Shown here piece after piece: positions 39,527-48,432 of a DNA stretch of 64,000 nucleotides. The position numbers and the translations under genes are program-made. The notes under the pieces are model-generated. The model saw nothing but the letters and a program-made list of their open reading frames with translations. It made no database searches and was not told the origin of the DNA. This DNA is from JBEVJK01 sp040510195 (lineage in GTDB: Bacteria; Pseudomonadota; Alphaproteobacteria; Rhizobiales; Rhizobiaceae). The DNA is taken from NCBI GenBank assembly GCA_040510195.1, contig JBEVJK010000017.1:27583-91582 (forward strand), in the 5' to 3' direction. How positions within the stretch are numbered: the first letter of the stretch is position 1; the number at the start of each line of letters is the position of its first letter.

Positions 39527-39627
39527 AGCGGCGGCATTTTTCCGACCTCGTCCCTGTACTTTGGCCACTCTATACAAGCCACACGACCGGTCATCTTCCG
39601 GTCACTGAAAAGGGAAACTTTCCAAAC

Positions 39628-40596
39628 ATGGCACGCAGCAAGATCGCCCTCATCGGCTCCGGCATGATCGGCGGGACCCTGGCCCACCTGATCGGGCTGA
39701 AGGAGCTCGGCGACGTCGTGCTTTTCGACATTGCCGAAGGCATCCCGCAGGGCAAGGCGCTCGACATCGCACAGTCGTCGCCGGTGGAAGGGTTCGACGG
39801 CCGCTTCGTGGGCGTCAACGATTATGCGGGGATCGAAGGCGCAGATGTCTGCATCGTCACGGCCGGCGTGCCGCGCAAGCCGGGCATGAGCCGCGACGAC
39901 CTGCTCGGCATCAACCTCAAGGTCATGGAGCAGGTGGGCGCCGGCATCCGCAAATATGCGCCCAAGGCGTTCGTGGTCTGCATCACCAACCCGCTCGACG
40001 CCATGGTGTGGGCGCTGCAGAAGTTCTCCGGCCTGCCGAAGACGCATGTCGTGGGCATGGCCGGCGTTCTGGACTCGGCGCGTTTCCGCTATTTCCTGGC
40101 CGAGGAGTTCAAGGTGTCGGTCGAGGACGTCACCGCCTTCGTGCTCGGCGGCCACGGCGATTCCATGGTGCCGATGCCGCGTTACTCCACCGTTTCCGGC
40201 ATTCCCTTGCCCGATCTCGTGAAGATGGGCTGGACCACCAAGGAGCGGCTGGACGAGATCATCCAGCGCACCCGCGACGGCGGCGCCGAGATCGTCGGCC
40301 TGCTGAAGAACGGCTCCGCCTACTATGCGCCGGCCGCCTCGGGCATCGCCATGGCGGAAGCCTATCTCAAGGACAAGAAGCGCGTCCTGCCCTGCGCGGC
40401 GCATCTCACCGGCCAGTACGGGGTCAAGAACATGTATGTCGGCGTGCCGGTCGTCATCGGGGCCGGCGGCGTCGAGCGGGTCATCGAGATCGACCTGAAC
40501 AAGGCCGAGCAGAAGATGTTCGACCAGTCGGTCGAGGCGGTGGCGGCGCTCTGCGAGGCCTGCGTCACGATCGCGCCCAACCTGGCGGGCAAGTAG
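39628..40596 (+). CDS. mdh: Malate dehydrogenase
   Basis: NAD-dependent malate dehydrogenase of the TCA cycle, of the lactate-dehydrogenase-like bacterial type. It has 322 residues. The Rossmann loop IGSGMIGGTLAH is at the start and FDIAEGIPQGKALD follows. The substrate arginine loop is TAGVPRKPGMSRDDLL, and CITNPLDAM follows. The catalytic histidine is H176 in LGGHGDSMVP. The ATG at 39628 follows an AGGGAA site at a slightly long spacing; upstream in-frame codons are not conserved. It is the first gene of the mdh-sucCDAB-lpd unit, and sucC starts 11 bases later. Certain identification. Confidence 0.98.
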   Translation: MARSKIALIGSGMIGGTLAHLIGLKELGDVVLFDIAEGIPQGKALDIAQSSPVEGFDGRFVGVNDYAGIEGADVCIVTAGVPRKPGMSRDDLLGINLKVMEQVGAGIRKYAPKAFVVCITNPLDAMVWALQKFSGLPKTHVVGMAGVLDSARFRYFLAEEFKVSVEDVTAFVLGGHGDSMVPMPRYSTVSGIPLPDLVKMGWTTKERLDEIIQRTRDGGAEIVGLLKNGSAYYAPAASGIAMAEAYLKDKKRVLPCAAHLTGQYGVKNMYVGVPVVIGAGGVERVIEIDLNKAEQKMFDQSVEAVAALCEACVTIAPNLAGK

Positions 40597-40607
40597 GAGG
40601 TTCCGGC

Positions 40608-41801
40608 ATGAACATCCACGAGTACCAGGCCAAGCAGCTGCTCAAGGGCTACGGCCTGCCGGTGGCGGACGGCGTCGCGGTCTTCGCCGCCGGGGAGGCC
40701 GAAGCGGCGGCGAAGAAGCTGCCCGGGCCGCTCTATGTGGTGAAGAGCCAGATCCATGCCGGCGGTCGCGGCAAGGGACGCTTTGCGGGGCTCGGCCCCG
40801 AGGCCAAGGGCGGCGTCAGGCTCGCCAAGTCGACTGCCGAGGTCGCCGCCAACGCCCGCGAGATGCTCGGCCGCACGCTGGTCACCAAGCAGACCGGCCC
40901 GGCCGGCAAGCAGGTGAACCGCCTCTATGTCGAGGACGGCGCCGACATCGACCGCGAGCTCTATCTGTCCATCCTGGTCGACCGCTCGGCCGGCCGCGTC
41001 GCCTTCGTGGTGTCGACCGAGGGTGGGATGGACATCGAGGCGGTGGCCCACGACACGCCGGAGAAGATCGTCACCCGGCCAATCGATCCCGATGCCGGCG
41101 TGACCGGCGACGATGTCGCCGCCCTCGGCGCCGCGCTCCGCCTGGAGGGCGCCGCCGCCGAGGACGCCAAGACGGTGTTCCCGGCGCTCTACCGCGCCTT
41201 CGTCGAGAAGGATATGAGCCTGCTCGAGGTCAACCCGCTGATCGTCATGAAGAACGGCCGCCTGCGGGTGCTCGACGCCAAGGTCTCCTTCGACGGCAAC
41301 GCAGAGTTCCGCCATCCCGAGCTGTCCGAGCTGCGCGACCTTTCCGAAGAGGACGACAAGGAGATCGAGGCGTCCAAGCATGATCTCGCCTATGTGGCGC
41401 TGGACGGCAATATCGGCTGCATGGTCAACGGCGCCGGGCTGGCCATGGCCACCATGGACATCATCAAGCTCTACGGCGCCGAGCCGGCAAACTTCCTCGA
41501 CGTCGGCGGCGGCGCGTCCAAGGAGAAGGTCACCGCCGCGTTCAAGATCATCACCGCCGACCCGGCGGTGAAGGGCATTCTGGTCAACATCTTCGGCGGC
41601 ATCATGCGCTGCGACGTGATCGCCGAGGGCGTGGTCGCGGCCGTCAAGGAGGTCGGGCTGAAGGTGCCGCTCGTCGTCCGCCTCGAAGGCACCAATGTCG
41701 AGCTCGGCAAGCAGATCCTGCGCGACAGCGGCCTCAACGTCATCCCCGCCGACGACCTGGAGGACGCCGCCAAGAAGATCGTGGCGGCAGTGAAAGGCTG
41801 A
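40608..41801 (+). CDS. sucC: Succinyl-CoA synthetase subunit beta
   Basis: Beta subunit of succinate-CoA ligase, carrying the nucleotide-binding ATP-grasp domain. It has 397 residues, the expected length. The opening MNIHEYQAKQLLKGYGLPVADG and the ATP-grasp segments VVKSQIHAGGRGKGRF and DLALLEVNPL-like DMSLLEVNPLIVM are present. The C-terminal flavodoxin-like region has FLDVGGGASKEKVTAAFK and LVNIFGGIMRCDVIA. The ATG at 40608 has a full AGGAGG site. The stop is followed by a 104-base gap before sucD that holds an uninterrupted 28-codon frame. Certain identification. Confidence 0.98.
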   Translation: MNIHEYQAKQLLKGYGLPVADGVAVFAAGEAEAAAKKLPGPLYVVKSQIHAGGRGKGRFAGLGPEAKGGVRLAKSTAEVAANAREMLGRTLVTKQTGPAGKQVNRLYVEDGADIDRELYLSILVDRSAGRVAFVVSTEGGMDIEAVAHDTPEKIVTRPIDPDAGVTGDDVAALGAALRLEGAAAEDAKTVFPALYRAFVEKDMSLLEVNPLIVMKNGRLRVLDAKVSFDGNAEFRHPELSELRDLSEEDDKEIEASKHDLAYVALDGNIGCMVNGAGLAMATMDIIKLYGAEPANFLDVGGGASKEKVTAAFKIITADPAVKGILVNIFGGIMRCDVIAEGVVAAVKEVGLKVPLVVRLEGTNVELGKQILRDSGLNVIPADDLEDAAKKIVAAVKG

Positions 41802-41805
41802 GGCG

Positions 41806-41892
41806 ATGCCGCCCCGCACCGATCCGCTTCCGCTGGAGACGGCCACCTTGCGCCGCCGGCGGAAGCCCCTCACCCCTTTCCTCGCCGCCTAG
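41806..41892 (+). CDS. Possible 28-residue ORF filling the sucC-sucD gap
   Basis: An ATG four bases after the sucC stop opens a 28-codon frame. It begins MPPRTDPLPLETATL, has an RRRRK patch, ends TPFLAA, and stops 13 bases before sucD. It could be translated by coupling to sucC. Alternatively the gap may serve as RNA: CTTCCGC at 41828-41834 can pair with GCGGAAG about 24 bases on. I see no separate ribosome site and do not recognise the peptide. It is listed as a candidate only. Confidence 0.25.
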   Translation: MPPRTDPLPLETATLRRRRKPLTPFLAA

Positions 41893-41905
41893 CGGAGCCC
41901 GCACC

Positions 41906-42811
41906 ATGTCCATCCTCGTCGACCGCAACACCAAGGTCCTGGTCCAGGGGCTCACCGGCAAGACCGGCACCTTCCACACCGAGCAGGCGCTCGCCTACCA
42001 CGGCACCAAGATGGTCGGCGGCATCCACCCGAAGAAAGGCGGCGAAACCTGGGGCTCCGTGGAGAGCGGCGCCCAGCTGCCGATCTTCGCCACCGTCGCC
42101 GAGGGGAAGGCCCGGACCGGCGCCGACGCTTCCGTGATCTATGTACCGCCGGCCGGCGCGGCCGACGCGATCATCGAGGCGATCGAGGCCGAGATGCCGC
42201 TGATCGTCTGCATCACCGAGGGCATCCCGGTGCTCGACATGGTGCGCGTCAAGGCGCGCCTCGACCGATCGAACTCCCGGTTGCTCGGCCCCAACTGCCC
42301 GGGCGTGCTGACGCCCGACGAGTGCAAGATCGGCATCATGCCGGGCAACATCTTCCGCAAGGGATCGGTCGGCGTTGTTTCGCGCTCGGGAACGCTTACC
42401 TATGAGGCAGTGTTCCAGACCAGCAATGCGGGCCTCGGCCAGACCACCGCCGTGGGCATCGGCGGCGACCCCGTCAAAGGCCTCGATTTCATCGACGTGC
42501 TCGAGATGTTCCTGGCCGACGACGCCACCCAGTCGATCATCATGATCGGCGAGATCGGCGGCGCCGCCGAGGAGGAAGCGGCCGAGTTCATCAAGGCCGA
42601 GGCACGGCGCGGGCGCAAGAAGCCGATAGCCGGCTTCATCGCCGGGCGCACCGCGCCGCCCGGCCGCACGATGGGCCACGCCGGCGCCGTCATTTCGGGC
42701 GGCAAGGGCGGCGCGGAGGACAAGATCGCCGCGCTCGAGGCGGCCGGCATCCGCGTTTCGCCTTCGCCGGCCCGCCTCGGCACCACGTTGCTCGACGCGA
42801 TCAAGGGCTGA
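41906..42811 (+). CDS. sucD: Succinyl-CoA synthetase subunit alpha
   Basis: Alpha subunit of succinate-CoA ligase, which binds CoA and carries the phosphorylated histidine. It has 301 residues. The opening is MSILVDRNTKVLVQGLTGKTG. The CoA-binding region has GGIHPKKGG and VYVPPAGAADAI. LLGPNCPGVLTPDECKIGIMPG is intact. The phospho-histidine is H258 in TMGHAGAVI. The ATG at 41906 has a GCGGAG site nine bases upstream. It is preceded by the odd 104-base gap after sucC and followed by sucA. Certain identification. Confidence 0.98.
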   Translation: MSILVDRNTKVLVQGLTGKTGTFHTEQALAYHGTKMVGGIHPKKGGETWGSVESGAQLPIFATVAEGKARTGADASVIYVPPAGAADAIIEAIEAEMPLIVCITEGIPVLDMVRVKARLDRSNSRLLGPNCPGVLTPDECKIGIMPGNIFRKGSVGVVSRSGTLTYEAVFQTSNAGLGQTTAVGIGGDPVKGLDFIDVLEMFLADDATQSIIMIGEIGGAAEEEAAEFIKAEARRGRKKPIAGFIAGRTAPPGRTMGHAGAVISGGKGGAEDKIAALEAAGIRVSPSPARLGTTLLDAIKG

Positions 42812-42885
42812 GGACGCGCATCGGGCGCCAACATCCATCGGTGCGGACTTGCTTCCTCGCCGATCAGACAACCGGGAAAAGTGCC

Positions 42886-45870
42886 ATGGCACGTGCAGAT
42901 CAGGCCAACGACGAATTCTCCCTCACCTCCTTCCTCTACGGAGGCAATGCCGACTACATCGAGCAGCTCTATGCCCGCTACAAGGAAGACCCGTCGTCGG
43001 TCGGCATGGAGTGGCAGGACTATTTCGGCTCGCTGCGCGACGAGGCCGAGATCGTGCGCAAGAACGCCGAGGGCGCCTCGTGGGCGAAGCCCCACTGGCC
43101 GGTGACCTCCAACGGCGAGCTGGTCTCGGCCCTCGACGGCGACTGGAGCACGGTCGAGAAGCATTTCGAGAAGAAGGTCAAGGAGAAGGCGCAGGTCAAC
43201 GGCGACGCGATCTCCGATGCCGACGTGCTGCGGGCCACCCGCGATTCGGTCCGCGCCATCATGATGATCCGCGCCTATCGCATGCGCGGCCACCTGCATG
43301 CCAATCTCGACCCGCTGGGGCTTGCCAAGCCGCTGGAGGACTACAACGAGCTGTCGCCGGAAGCCTATGGCTTCTCGCCCGCCGACTACGACCGCCGCAT
43401 CTTCATCGACCACGTGCTCGGCCTCGAATACGCGACGATCCGCGACATCCTGGAGATCCTGGAGAGGACCTACTGCTCGACGCTCGGCGTCGAGTTCATG
43501 CACATCTCCGACCCTCGCGAGAAAGCCTGGATCCAGGAACGCATCGAGGGCCCCGACAAGGGCGTCGCCTTCACGGCGGCCGGCAAGCGCGCCATCCTGC
43601 AGAAGCTGATCGAGTCGGAGGGCTTCGAGCAATTCATCGACGTCAAGTACAAGGGCACCAAGCGCTTCGGCCTCGACGGCGCCGAGTCGCTCATTCCCGC
43701 GCTGGAACAGATCATCAAGCGCGGCGGCGCCATGGGGTTGCAGGAGATCGTCCTCGGCATGGCCCATCGCGGGCGGCTCAACGTGCTTAGCCAGGTCATG
43801 GCCAAGCCGCACCGGGCGATCTTCCACGAGTTCAAGGGAGGTTCCTACGCCCCCGACGACGTGGAGGGCTCCGGCGACGTCAAGTACCATCTCGGCGCCT
43901 CTTCCGACCGCGAGTTCGACGGCAACAAGGTGCACCTTTCCCTCACCGCCAACCCGTCTCATCTCGAGATCGTCGACCCGGTCGTCATGGGCAAGGCGCG
44001 CGCCAAGCAGGACCAGATCTTCGGCCGCAAGCGCGAGGAGGTCGTTCCGCTGGAGGAGCGCGCCAAGGTGCTGCCGCTTCTCCTGCATGGCGACGCGGCC
44101 TTCGCCGGCCAGGGCGTGGTGGCCGAGGTGCTCGGCCTGTCGGGCCTGCGCGGCCACCGGGTGGCCGGCACGCTGCACTTCATCATCAACAACCAGATCG
44201 GCTTCACCACCAATCCGCGCTTCTCGCGCTCCTCGCCCTACCCGTCCGACGTCGCCAAGATGATCGAGGCGCCGATCTTCCACGTGAACGGCGACGACCC
44301 GGAGGCGGTCGTCTATGCCGCAAACGTGGCGACTGAGTTTCGCATGGTGTTTCACAAGCCGGTCGTCATCGACATGTTCTGCTACCGCCGCTTCGGCCAC
44401 AACGAGGGCGACGAGCCGGCGTTCACGCAGCCCATCATGTACCGCACCATCCGCACCCAGAAGTCGACCGGGCAGATCTATGCCGACAAGCTGATCGGCG
44501 AAGGGCTGCTGACCGAAGGCGAATACGAGACCATGAAGGCGGCCTGGCGCGCGCATCTGGAATCGGAGTGGGAGACCGGCCAGTCCTACAAGCCCAACAA
44601 GGCCGACTGGCTCGACGGCGCCTGGTCGGGGCTGCGCACGGCCGACAACCAGGACGAACAGCGCCGCGGCAAGACCGCGGTGCCGGTCAAGACGCTGAAG
44701 GAGGTCGGCCGCAAGCTCACCGAGGTGCCGTCCGACTTCGAGGCGCACAAGACCATCGGCCGCTTCCTGGAGACGCGGCGCAAGATGATCGAGTCGGGCG
44801 AGGGGCTCGACTGGTCGACCGCCGAGGCGCTGGCCTTCGGCTCGATCCTGCTCGACGGCAGCCCGATCCGCCTCTCCGGCCAGGATTCCGAACGCGGCAC
44901 CTTCTCGCAGCGCCATTCGGTGCTCTACGACCAACGCGACGAGCGTCGCTACATCCCGCTCAACAACCTGTCGCCGGCCCAGGCGAATTTCGAGGTCATC
45001 AACTCGATGCTCTCGGAAGAGGCCGTCCTCGGCTTCGAATACGGCTACTCCCTGGCCGAGCCCAACGCGCTCACTCTATGGGAGGCGCAGTTCGGCGATT
45101 TCGCCAACGGGGCGCAGGTGGTGTTCGACCAGTTCATCTCGTCGGGCGAGCGCAAGTGGCTGCGCATGTCGGGCCTCGTCTGCCTCTTGCCGCACGGCTA
45201 TGAAGGGCAGGGGCCCGAGCACTCCTCGGCCCGGCTGGAGCGCTTCCTGCAGCTCTGCGCCGAGGACAACATGCAGGTCGCGTCCTGCACGACGCCGGCG
45301 AACTACTTCCACATCCTGCGCCGCCAGCTGAAGCGCGACTTCCGCAAGCCGCTGATCCTGATGACGCCCAAGTCGTTGCTGCGCCACAAGCGTGCGGTGT
45401 CGTCGCTGGGCGAGATCTCCGGCGAGAGCTCCTTCCACCGCCTGCTCTGGGACGACGCGCAGCACGGCGTCGGCGACGTGAAGCTGGTGCGCGACGCCAA
45501 GATCCGCCGCGTCGTGATGTGCTCCGGCAAGGTCTATTACGACCTCTTCGAGGAGCGCGAAAAGCGCGGCATCAACGACATCTATTTGCTCAGGGTCGAG
45601 CAGCTCTACCCGTTCCCGGCCAAGGCGCTGATCACCGAGCTGTCGCGGTTCCGCGGCGCCGAGATGGTGTGGTGCCAGGAGGAGCCCAAGAACATGGGCG
45701 CCTGGTCCTTCATCGATCCCTATCTGGAGTGGGTGCTGGCCCACATCGACGCGAAGCATCAGCGGGTGCGCTACAGCGGCCGCCCGGCTTCGGCCTCGCC
45801 GGCGACCGGCCTGATGTCGAAGCATCTGCAGCAGCTCGCGTCCTTCCTGGACGACGCGCTCGGCGAGTAA
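42886..45870 (+). CDS. sucA: 2-oxoglutarate dehydrogenase E1 component
   Basis: Thiamine-diphosphate-dependent E1 of the 2-oxoglutarate dehydrogenase complex. It has 994 residues. The N-terminal E1-binding segment FLYGGNADYIEQLYARYKEDPSSV is present. The TPP-site features include MAHRGRLNVLSQV, LLLHGDAAFAGQGVVAE and NNQIGFTTNPRFSRSS. The histidine loop RRFGHNEGDEPAFTQP and the C-terminal CQEEPKNMGAWSF are intact. I chose the ATG at 42886 (MARADQANDEFS) with a GGGAAAA site; the longer in-frame start at 42841 has none. It is located between sucD and sucB in the operon. Certain identification. Confidence 0.98.
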   Translation: MARADQANDEFSLTSFLYGGNADYIEQLYARYKEDPSSVGMEWQDYFGSLRDEAEIVRKNAEGASWAKPHWPVTSNGELVSALDGDWSTVEKHFEKKVKEKAQVNGDAISDADVLRATRDSVRAIMMIRAYRMRGHLHANLDPLGLAKPLEDYNELSPEAYGFSPADYDRRIFIDHVLGLEYATIRDILEILERTYCSTLGVEFMHISDPREKAWIQERIEGPDKGVAFTAAGKRAILQKLIESEGFEQFIDVKYKGTKRFGLDGAESLIPALEQIIKRGGAMGLQEIVLGMAHRGRLNVLSQVMAKPHRAIFHEFKGGSYAPDDVEGSGDVKYHLGASSDREFDGNKVHLSLTANPSHLEIVDPVVMGKARAKQDQIFGRKREEVVPLEERAKVLPLLLHGDAAFAGQGVVAEVLGLSGLRGHRVAGTLHFIINNQIGFTTNPRFSRSSPYPSDVAKMIEAPIFHVNGDDPEAVVYAANVATEFRMVFHKPVVIDMFCYRRFGHNEGDEPAFTQPIMYRTIRTQKSTGQIYADKLIGEGLLTEGEYETMKAAWRAHLESEWETGQSYKPNKADWLDGAWSGLRTADNQDEQRRGKTAVPVKTLKEVGRKLTEVPSDFEAHKTIGRFLETRRKMIESGEGLDWSTAEALAFGSILLDGSPIRLSGQDSERGTFSQRHSVLYDQRDERRYIPLNNLSPAQANFEVINSMLSEEAVLGFEYGYSLAEPNALTLWEAQFGDFANGAQVVFDQFISSGERKWLRMSGLVCLLPHGYEGQGPEHSSARLERFLQLCAEDNMQVASCTTPANYFHILRRQLKRDFRKPLILMTPKSLLRHKRAVSSLGEISGESSFHRLLWDDAQHGVGDVKLVRDAKIRRVVMCSGKVYYDLFEEREKRGINDIYLLRVEQLYPFPAKALITELSRFRGAEMVWCQEEPKNMGAWSFIDPYLEWVLAHIDAKHQRVRYSGRPASASPATGLMSKHLQQLASFLDDALGE

Positions 45871-45898
45871 CCTTCAACCGAACCAACGGACCACGACC

Positions 45899-47215
45899 AT
45901 GGCAACCGAAATTCGCGTCCCGACCCTCGGCGAATCCGTGACCGAGGCCACCATCGGAAAGTGGTTCAAGAAGGTCGGCGACGCCATCGCCGCCGACGAG
46001 CCGCTGGTGGAGCTGGAGACCGACAAGGTGACCGTGGAGGTTCCGTCGCCTGCCGCCGGCACGCTGTCGGAGATCGCCGCCCAAGAAGGCGACACGGTCG
46101 GGCTGGGCGCCCTGCTCGGCACCATCGGCAGCGGGCAGGCCGAAACCAAGCCCGCGGCGGTCGCCCAGGCGGCAGGCAAGGCTGGCGCCGCCACCGTCAA
46201 GGAGGCGGTCGACAAGACCGCCGAGGTGGCCGGCGCGCCGCCGATCGAGCCGAAGAAGGGCGCGGACGCGAAGCGCTCGGCGATGCCGCCGTCGCCATCG
46301 GCGGCCAAGATGATGACCGAGAACGACCTGTCTGCCGAGCAAGTCGGCGGCAGCGGCAAGCGGGGTCAGGTGTTGAAGGGCGACGTGATCGAGACGCTTG
46401 CCCGCGGCGGCGCGGCCCAGCCAGTGCCGCAGCCCCGGACGGAGGCGCCGCAGCCCCGCGCCGAGGTGCCGGCCGCCCCGGCCCAGCTGCGGACCCCCAC
46501 GCCGGCCGCCGACGAGGACCGCGAGGAACGCGTGCGCATGACCAAGCTGCGCCAGACCATCGCGCGCCGGCTGAAGGAAGCCCAGAGCACGGCCGCCATG
46601 CTCACCACCTTCAACGAGGTGGACATGAAGGCGGTGATGGACCTGCGCGCCAAGTACAAGGATGTCTTCGAGAAGAAGCACGGCGTCAAGCTGGGCTTCA
46701 TGGGCTTCTTCACCAAGGCGGTGACCCATGCCCTGAAGGAAATCCCGGCCGTCAACGCCGAGATCGACGGCACCGACATCATCTACAAGAACTATGCCCA
46801 TATCGGCGTCGCGGTGGGCACCGACAAAGGCCTGGTGGTGCCGGTGGTCAGAAATGCGGACCAGCTGTCGATCGCCGACATCGAGAAGGAGATCGGCCGG
46901 CTCGGCCTCGCCGCGCGCGACGGCAAGCTCTCCGTGGCCGACATGCAGGGCGGCACCTTCACCATCTCCAATGGCGGCGTCTACGGCTCGCTGATGTCGA
47001 CGCCGATCCTCAACGCGCCGCAATCCGGCATCCTCGGCATGCACAAGATACAGGAACGGCCGGTGGTCGTCGGCGGCCAGATCGTTATCCGGCCGATGAT
47101 GTACCTCGCCCTCTCCTACGACCACCGGAACGTCGACGGCAAGGAGGCCGTGACCTTCCTGGTCCGCGTCAAGGAGGTGCTGGAGGATCCCGAACGGCTG
47201 GTGCTCGACCTCTAG
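45899..47215 (+). CDS. sucB: Dihydrolipoyl succinyltransferase (E2 of 2-oxoglutarate dehydrogenase)
   Basis: E2 core of the 2-oxoglutarate dehydrogenase complex. It has 438 residues. A single N-terminal lipoyl domain carries the lipoylated lysine K43 in ELETDKVTVE. A proline/alanine-rich linker follows, then the peripheral subunit-binding domain (PSAAKMMTENDLSAEQVGGSGKRGQVLKGDVIE). A second alanine/proline linker comes next, and then the catalytic domain with TTFNEVDMKAVMD. The catalytic histidine is H409 in SYDHRNVDG. It follows sucA by 28 bases and precedes the MAPEG gene by 29. Certain identification. Confidence 0.98.
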   Translation: MATEIRVPTLGESVTEATIGKWFKKVGDAIAADEPLVELETDKVTVEVPSPAAGTLSEIAAQEGDTVGLGALLGTIGSGQAETKPAAVAQAAGKAGAATVKEAVDKTAEVAGAPPIEPKKGADAKRSAMPPSPSAAKMMTENDLSAEQVGGSGKRGQVLKGDVIETLARGGAAQPVPQPRTEAPQPRAEVPAAPAQLRTPTPAADEDREERVRMTKLRQTIARRLKEAQSTAAMLTTFNEVDMKAVMDLRAKYKDVFEKKHGVKLGFMGFFTKAVTHALKEIPAVNAEIDGTDIIYKNYAHIGVAVGTDKGLVVPVVRNADQLSIADIEKEIGRLGLAARDGKLSVADMQGGTFTISNGGVYGSLMSTPILNAPQSGILGMHKIQERPVVVGGQIVIRPMMYLALSYDHRNVDGKEAVTFLVRVKEVLEDPERLVLDL

Positions 47216-47244
47216 GAAGCGGCCCAGGATCGAAGGAGAGAGCG

Positions 47245-47649
47245 ATGGACGCAGCGGCGCAATCGACCGAGCTCACGGTTCTGATCTGGAGCGTCCTGCT
47301 CCTTCTCGGCCACATCGTCGTCCAGACCCTGTCGCTCATCCGCGATTGCGGTCCGGCCTATGCGGTGGGGGAGCGCGACGGCAGCCGCATCCCCGGCCCC
47401 GTCACGGCCCGCCTGACACGCGGCCTGACCAACTATGTCGAGACCTACGTCGCCTTCGTGGCTCTGGCGCTCGCGCTGATGGTCACCGGCCGCACCGGCG
47501 GGCTCGGCGCGACCGGCGCCCTGATCTGGTTCTGGGCGCGCCTCGTCTATGTCCCCGTCTACGCGGCCGGCATTCCGGTCGCGCGGACGGCGATCTGGAG
47601 CGTCTCGGTGGTCGGGCTGGTCCTGATGCTGGTCCGGCTGGCCGCCTGA
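47245..47649 (+). CDS. MAPEG family membrane protein
   Basis: A 134-residue protein of the MAPEG family (membrane-associated proteins in eicosanoid and glutathione metabolism), with four membrane segments. Its first helix has LIWSVLLLLGHIVVQTLSL. The family loop reads RLTRGLTNYVETYVAFVALALAL, close to the RAxRAxxNxxE consensus. A final pair of helices ends at ARLVYVPVYAAGIPVARTAIW. Eukaryotic MAPEG proteins bind glutathione; bacterial ones are mostly uncharacterised. The ATG at 47245 has an AAGGAGAG site. Its TGA overlaps the ATG of the next SDR gene (TGATG). It lies inside the sucB-lpd interval, so it is expressed with the dehydrogenase complex. Confidence 0.9.
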   Translation: MDAAAQSTELTVLIWSVLLLLGHIVVQTLSLIRDCGPAYAVGERDGSRIPGPVTARLTRGLTNYVETYVAFVALALALMVTGRTGGLGATGALIWFWARLVYVPVYAAGIPVARTAIWSVSVVGLVLMLVRLAA

Positions 47650-48407
47650 TGGGAGCCGACGGCGGCAAGGTCGTGCTGGTCACGGGAGGCGGCCGCGGCA
47701 TTGGCGCCGCCACCTGCCGACTGGCCGCCCGCTCGGGGTGGCGGGTGGCGGTCAACTACGCCTCCAACGCCGCCGCCGCGGGACGTCTCGTCGACGAGAT
47801 CGAAGGCGCCGGCGGCGAGGCGGTCGCCATCCGCGCCGATGTCGGGCGGGAAGCCGACGTCGAGTCCCTCTTCGCCGCCGTCGACGCCCGTTTCGGGCGG
47901 CTCGACGCACTCGTCAACAATGCCGGCGTCGTCGACGTTCGCGCCCGCGTCGACGAGATGCGCTTCGCGCGGCTCGAACGCATGATGCGCATCAACGTCA
48001 TCGGCGCCTTTCTGTGTGCCGGCCAGGCGGTCAAGCGCATGTCGACGCGCCATGGCGGCCAGGGCGGCGTCATCGTCAATGTTTCGTCGGCCGCCTCGCA
48101 ACACGGCGCCCCCGGCTTCTACGTCGACTACGCCGCCACCAAGGGCGCCCTGGACACGCTGACCGTCGGGCTGGCGCTGGAGGTCGCCCTGGAAGGCGTC
48201 CGTGTGGCGGCCGTCAGGCCGGGCATCATCGACACCGAGATCCATGCGTCGGGCGGCCAGCCCGACCGCATCGCAGCGGTGCGCGACACGCTGCCCATGA
48301 AGCGCGCCGGAACGGCGGACGAGGTGGCGCACGCCATCCTGTTCCTGATGTCGGACCATGCATCCTATATGACGGGTGCGATCCTCAATGTGAGCGGCGG
48401 GCGCTGA
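47649..48407 (+). CDS. Short-chain dehydrogenase/reductase
   Basis: A 252-residue SDR oxidoreductase of the classical FabG-like type. The nucleotide-binding loop is TGGGRGIGAATC near residues 12-23. NYAS after strand 2 suggests NADP(H) preference. NNAGVVD follows. The catalytic serine is in NVSSAAS, and the YxxxK pair is in YVDYAATKGALD. RPGIIDTEIHASGG and the C-terminal MTGAILNVSGGR are intact. It starts at the ATG overlapping the MAPEG stop and ends 25 bases before lpd. Substrate unknown; sugar, 3-oxoacyl or polyol are all possible. The location within the TCA operon is conserved in related rhizobia, as I remember it. Confidence 0.93.
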   Translation: MGADGGKVVLVTGGGRGIGAATCRLAARSGWRVAVNYASNAAAAGRLVDEIEGAGGEAVAIRADVGREADVESLFAAVDARFGRLDALVNNAGVVDVRARVDEMRFARLERMMRINVIGAFLCAGQAVKRMSTRHGGQGGVIVNVSSAASQHGAPGFYVDYAATKGALDTLTVGLALEVALEGVRVAAVRPGIIDTEIHASGGQPDRIAAVRDTLPMKRAGTADEVAHAILFLMSDHASYMTGAILNVSGGR

Positions 48408-48432
48408 CCGCCATGCAAGGGAAAGAGTGACC

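Noticed and set aside
42400..44934. An 844-codon minus-strand frame opposite sucA and sucD
   Set aside because: Antisense shadow of two intact TCA-cycle genes.
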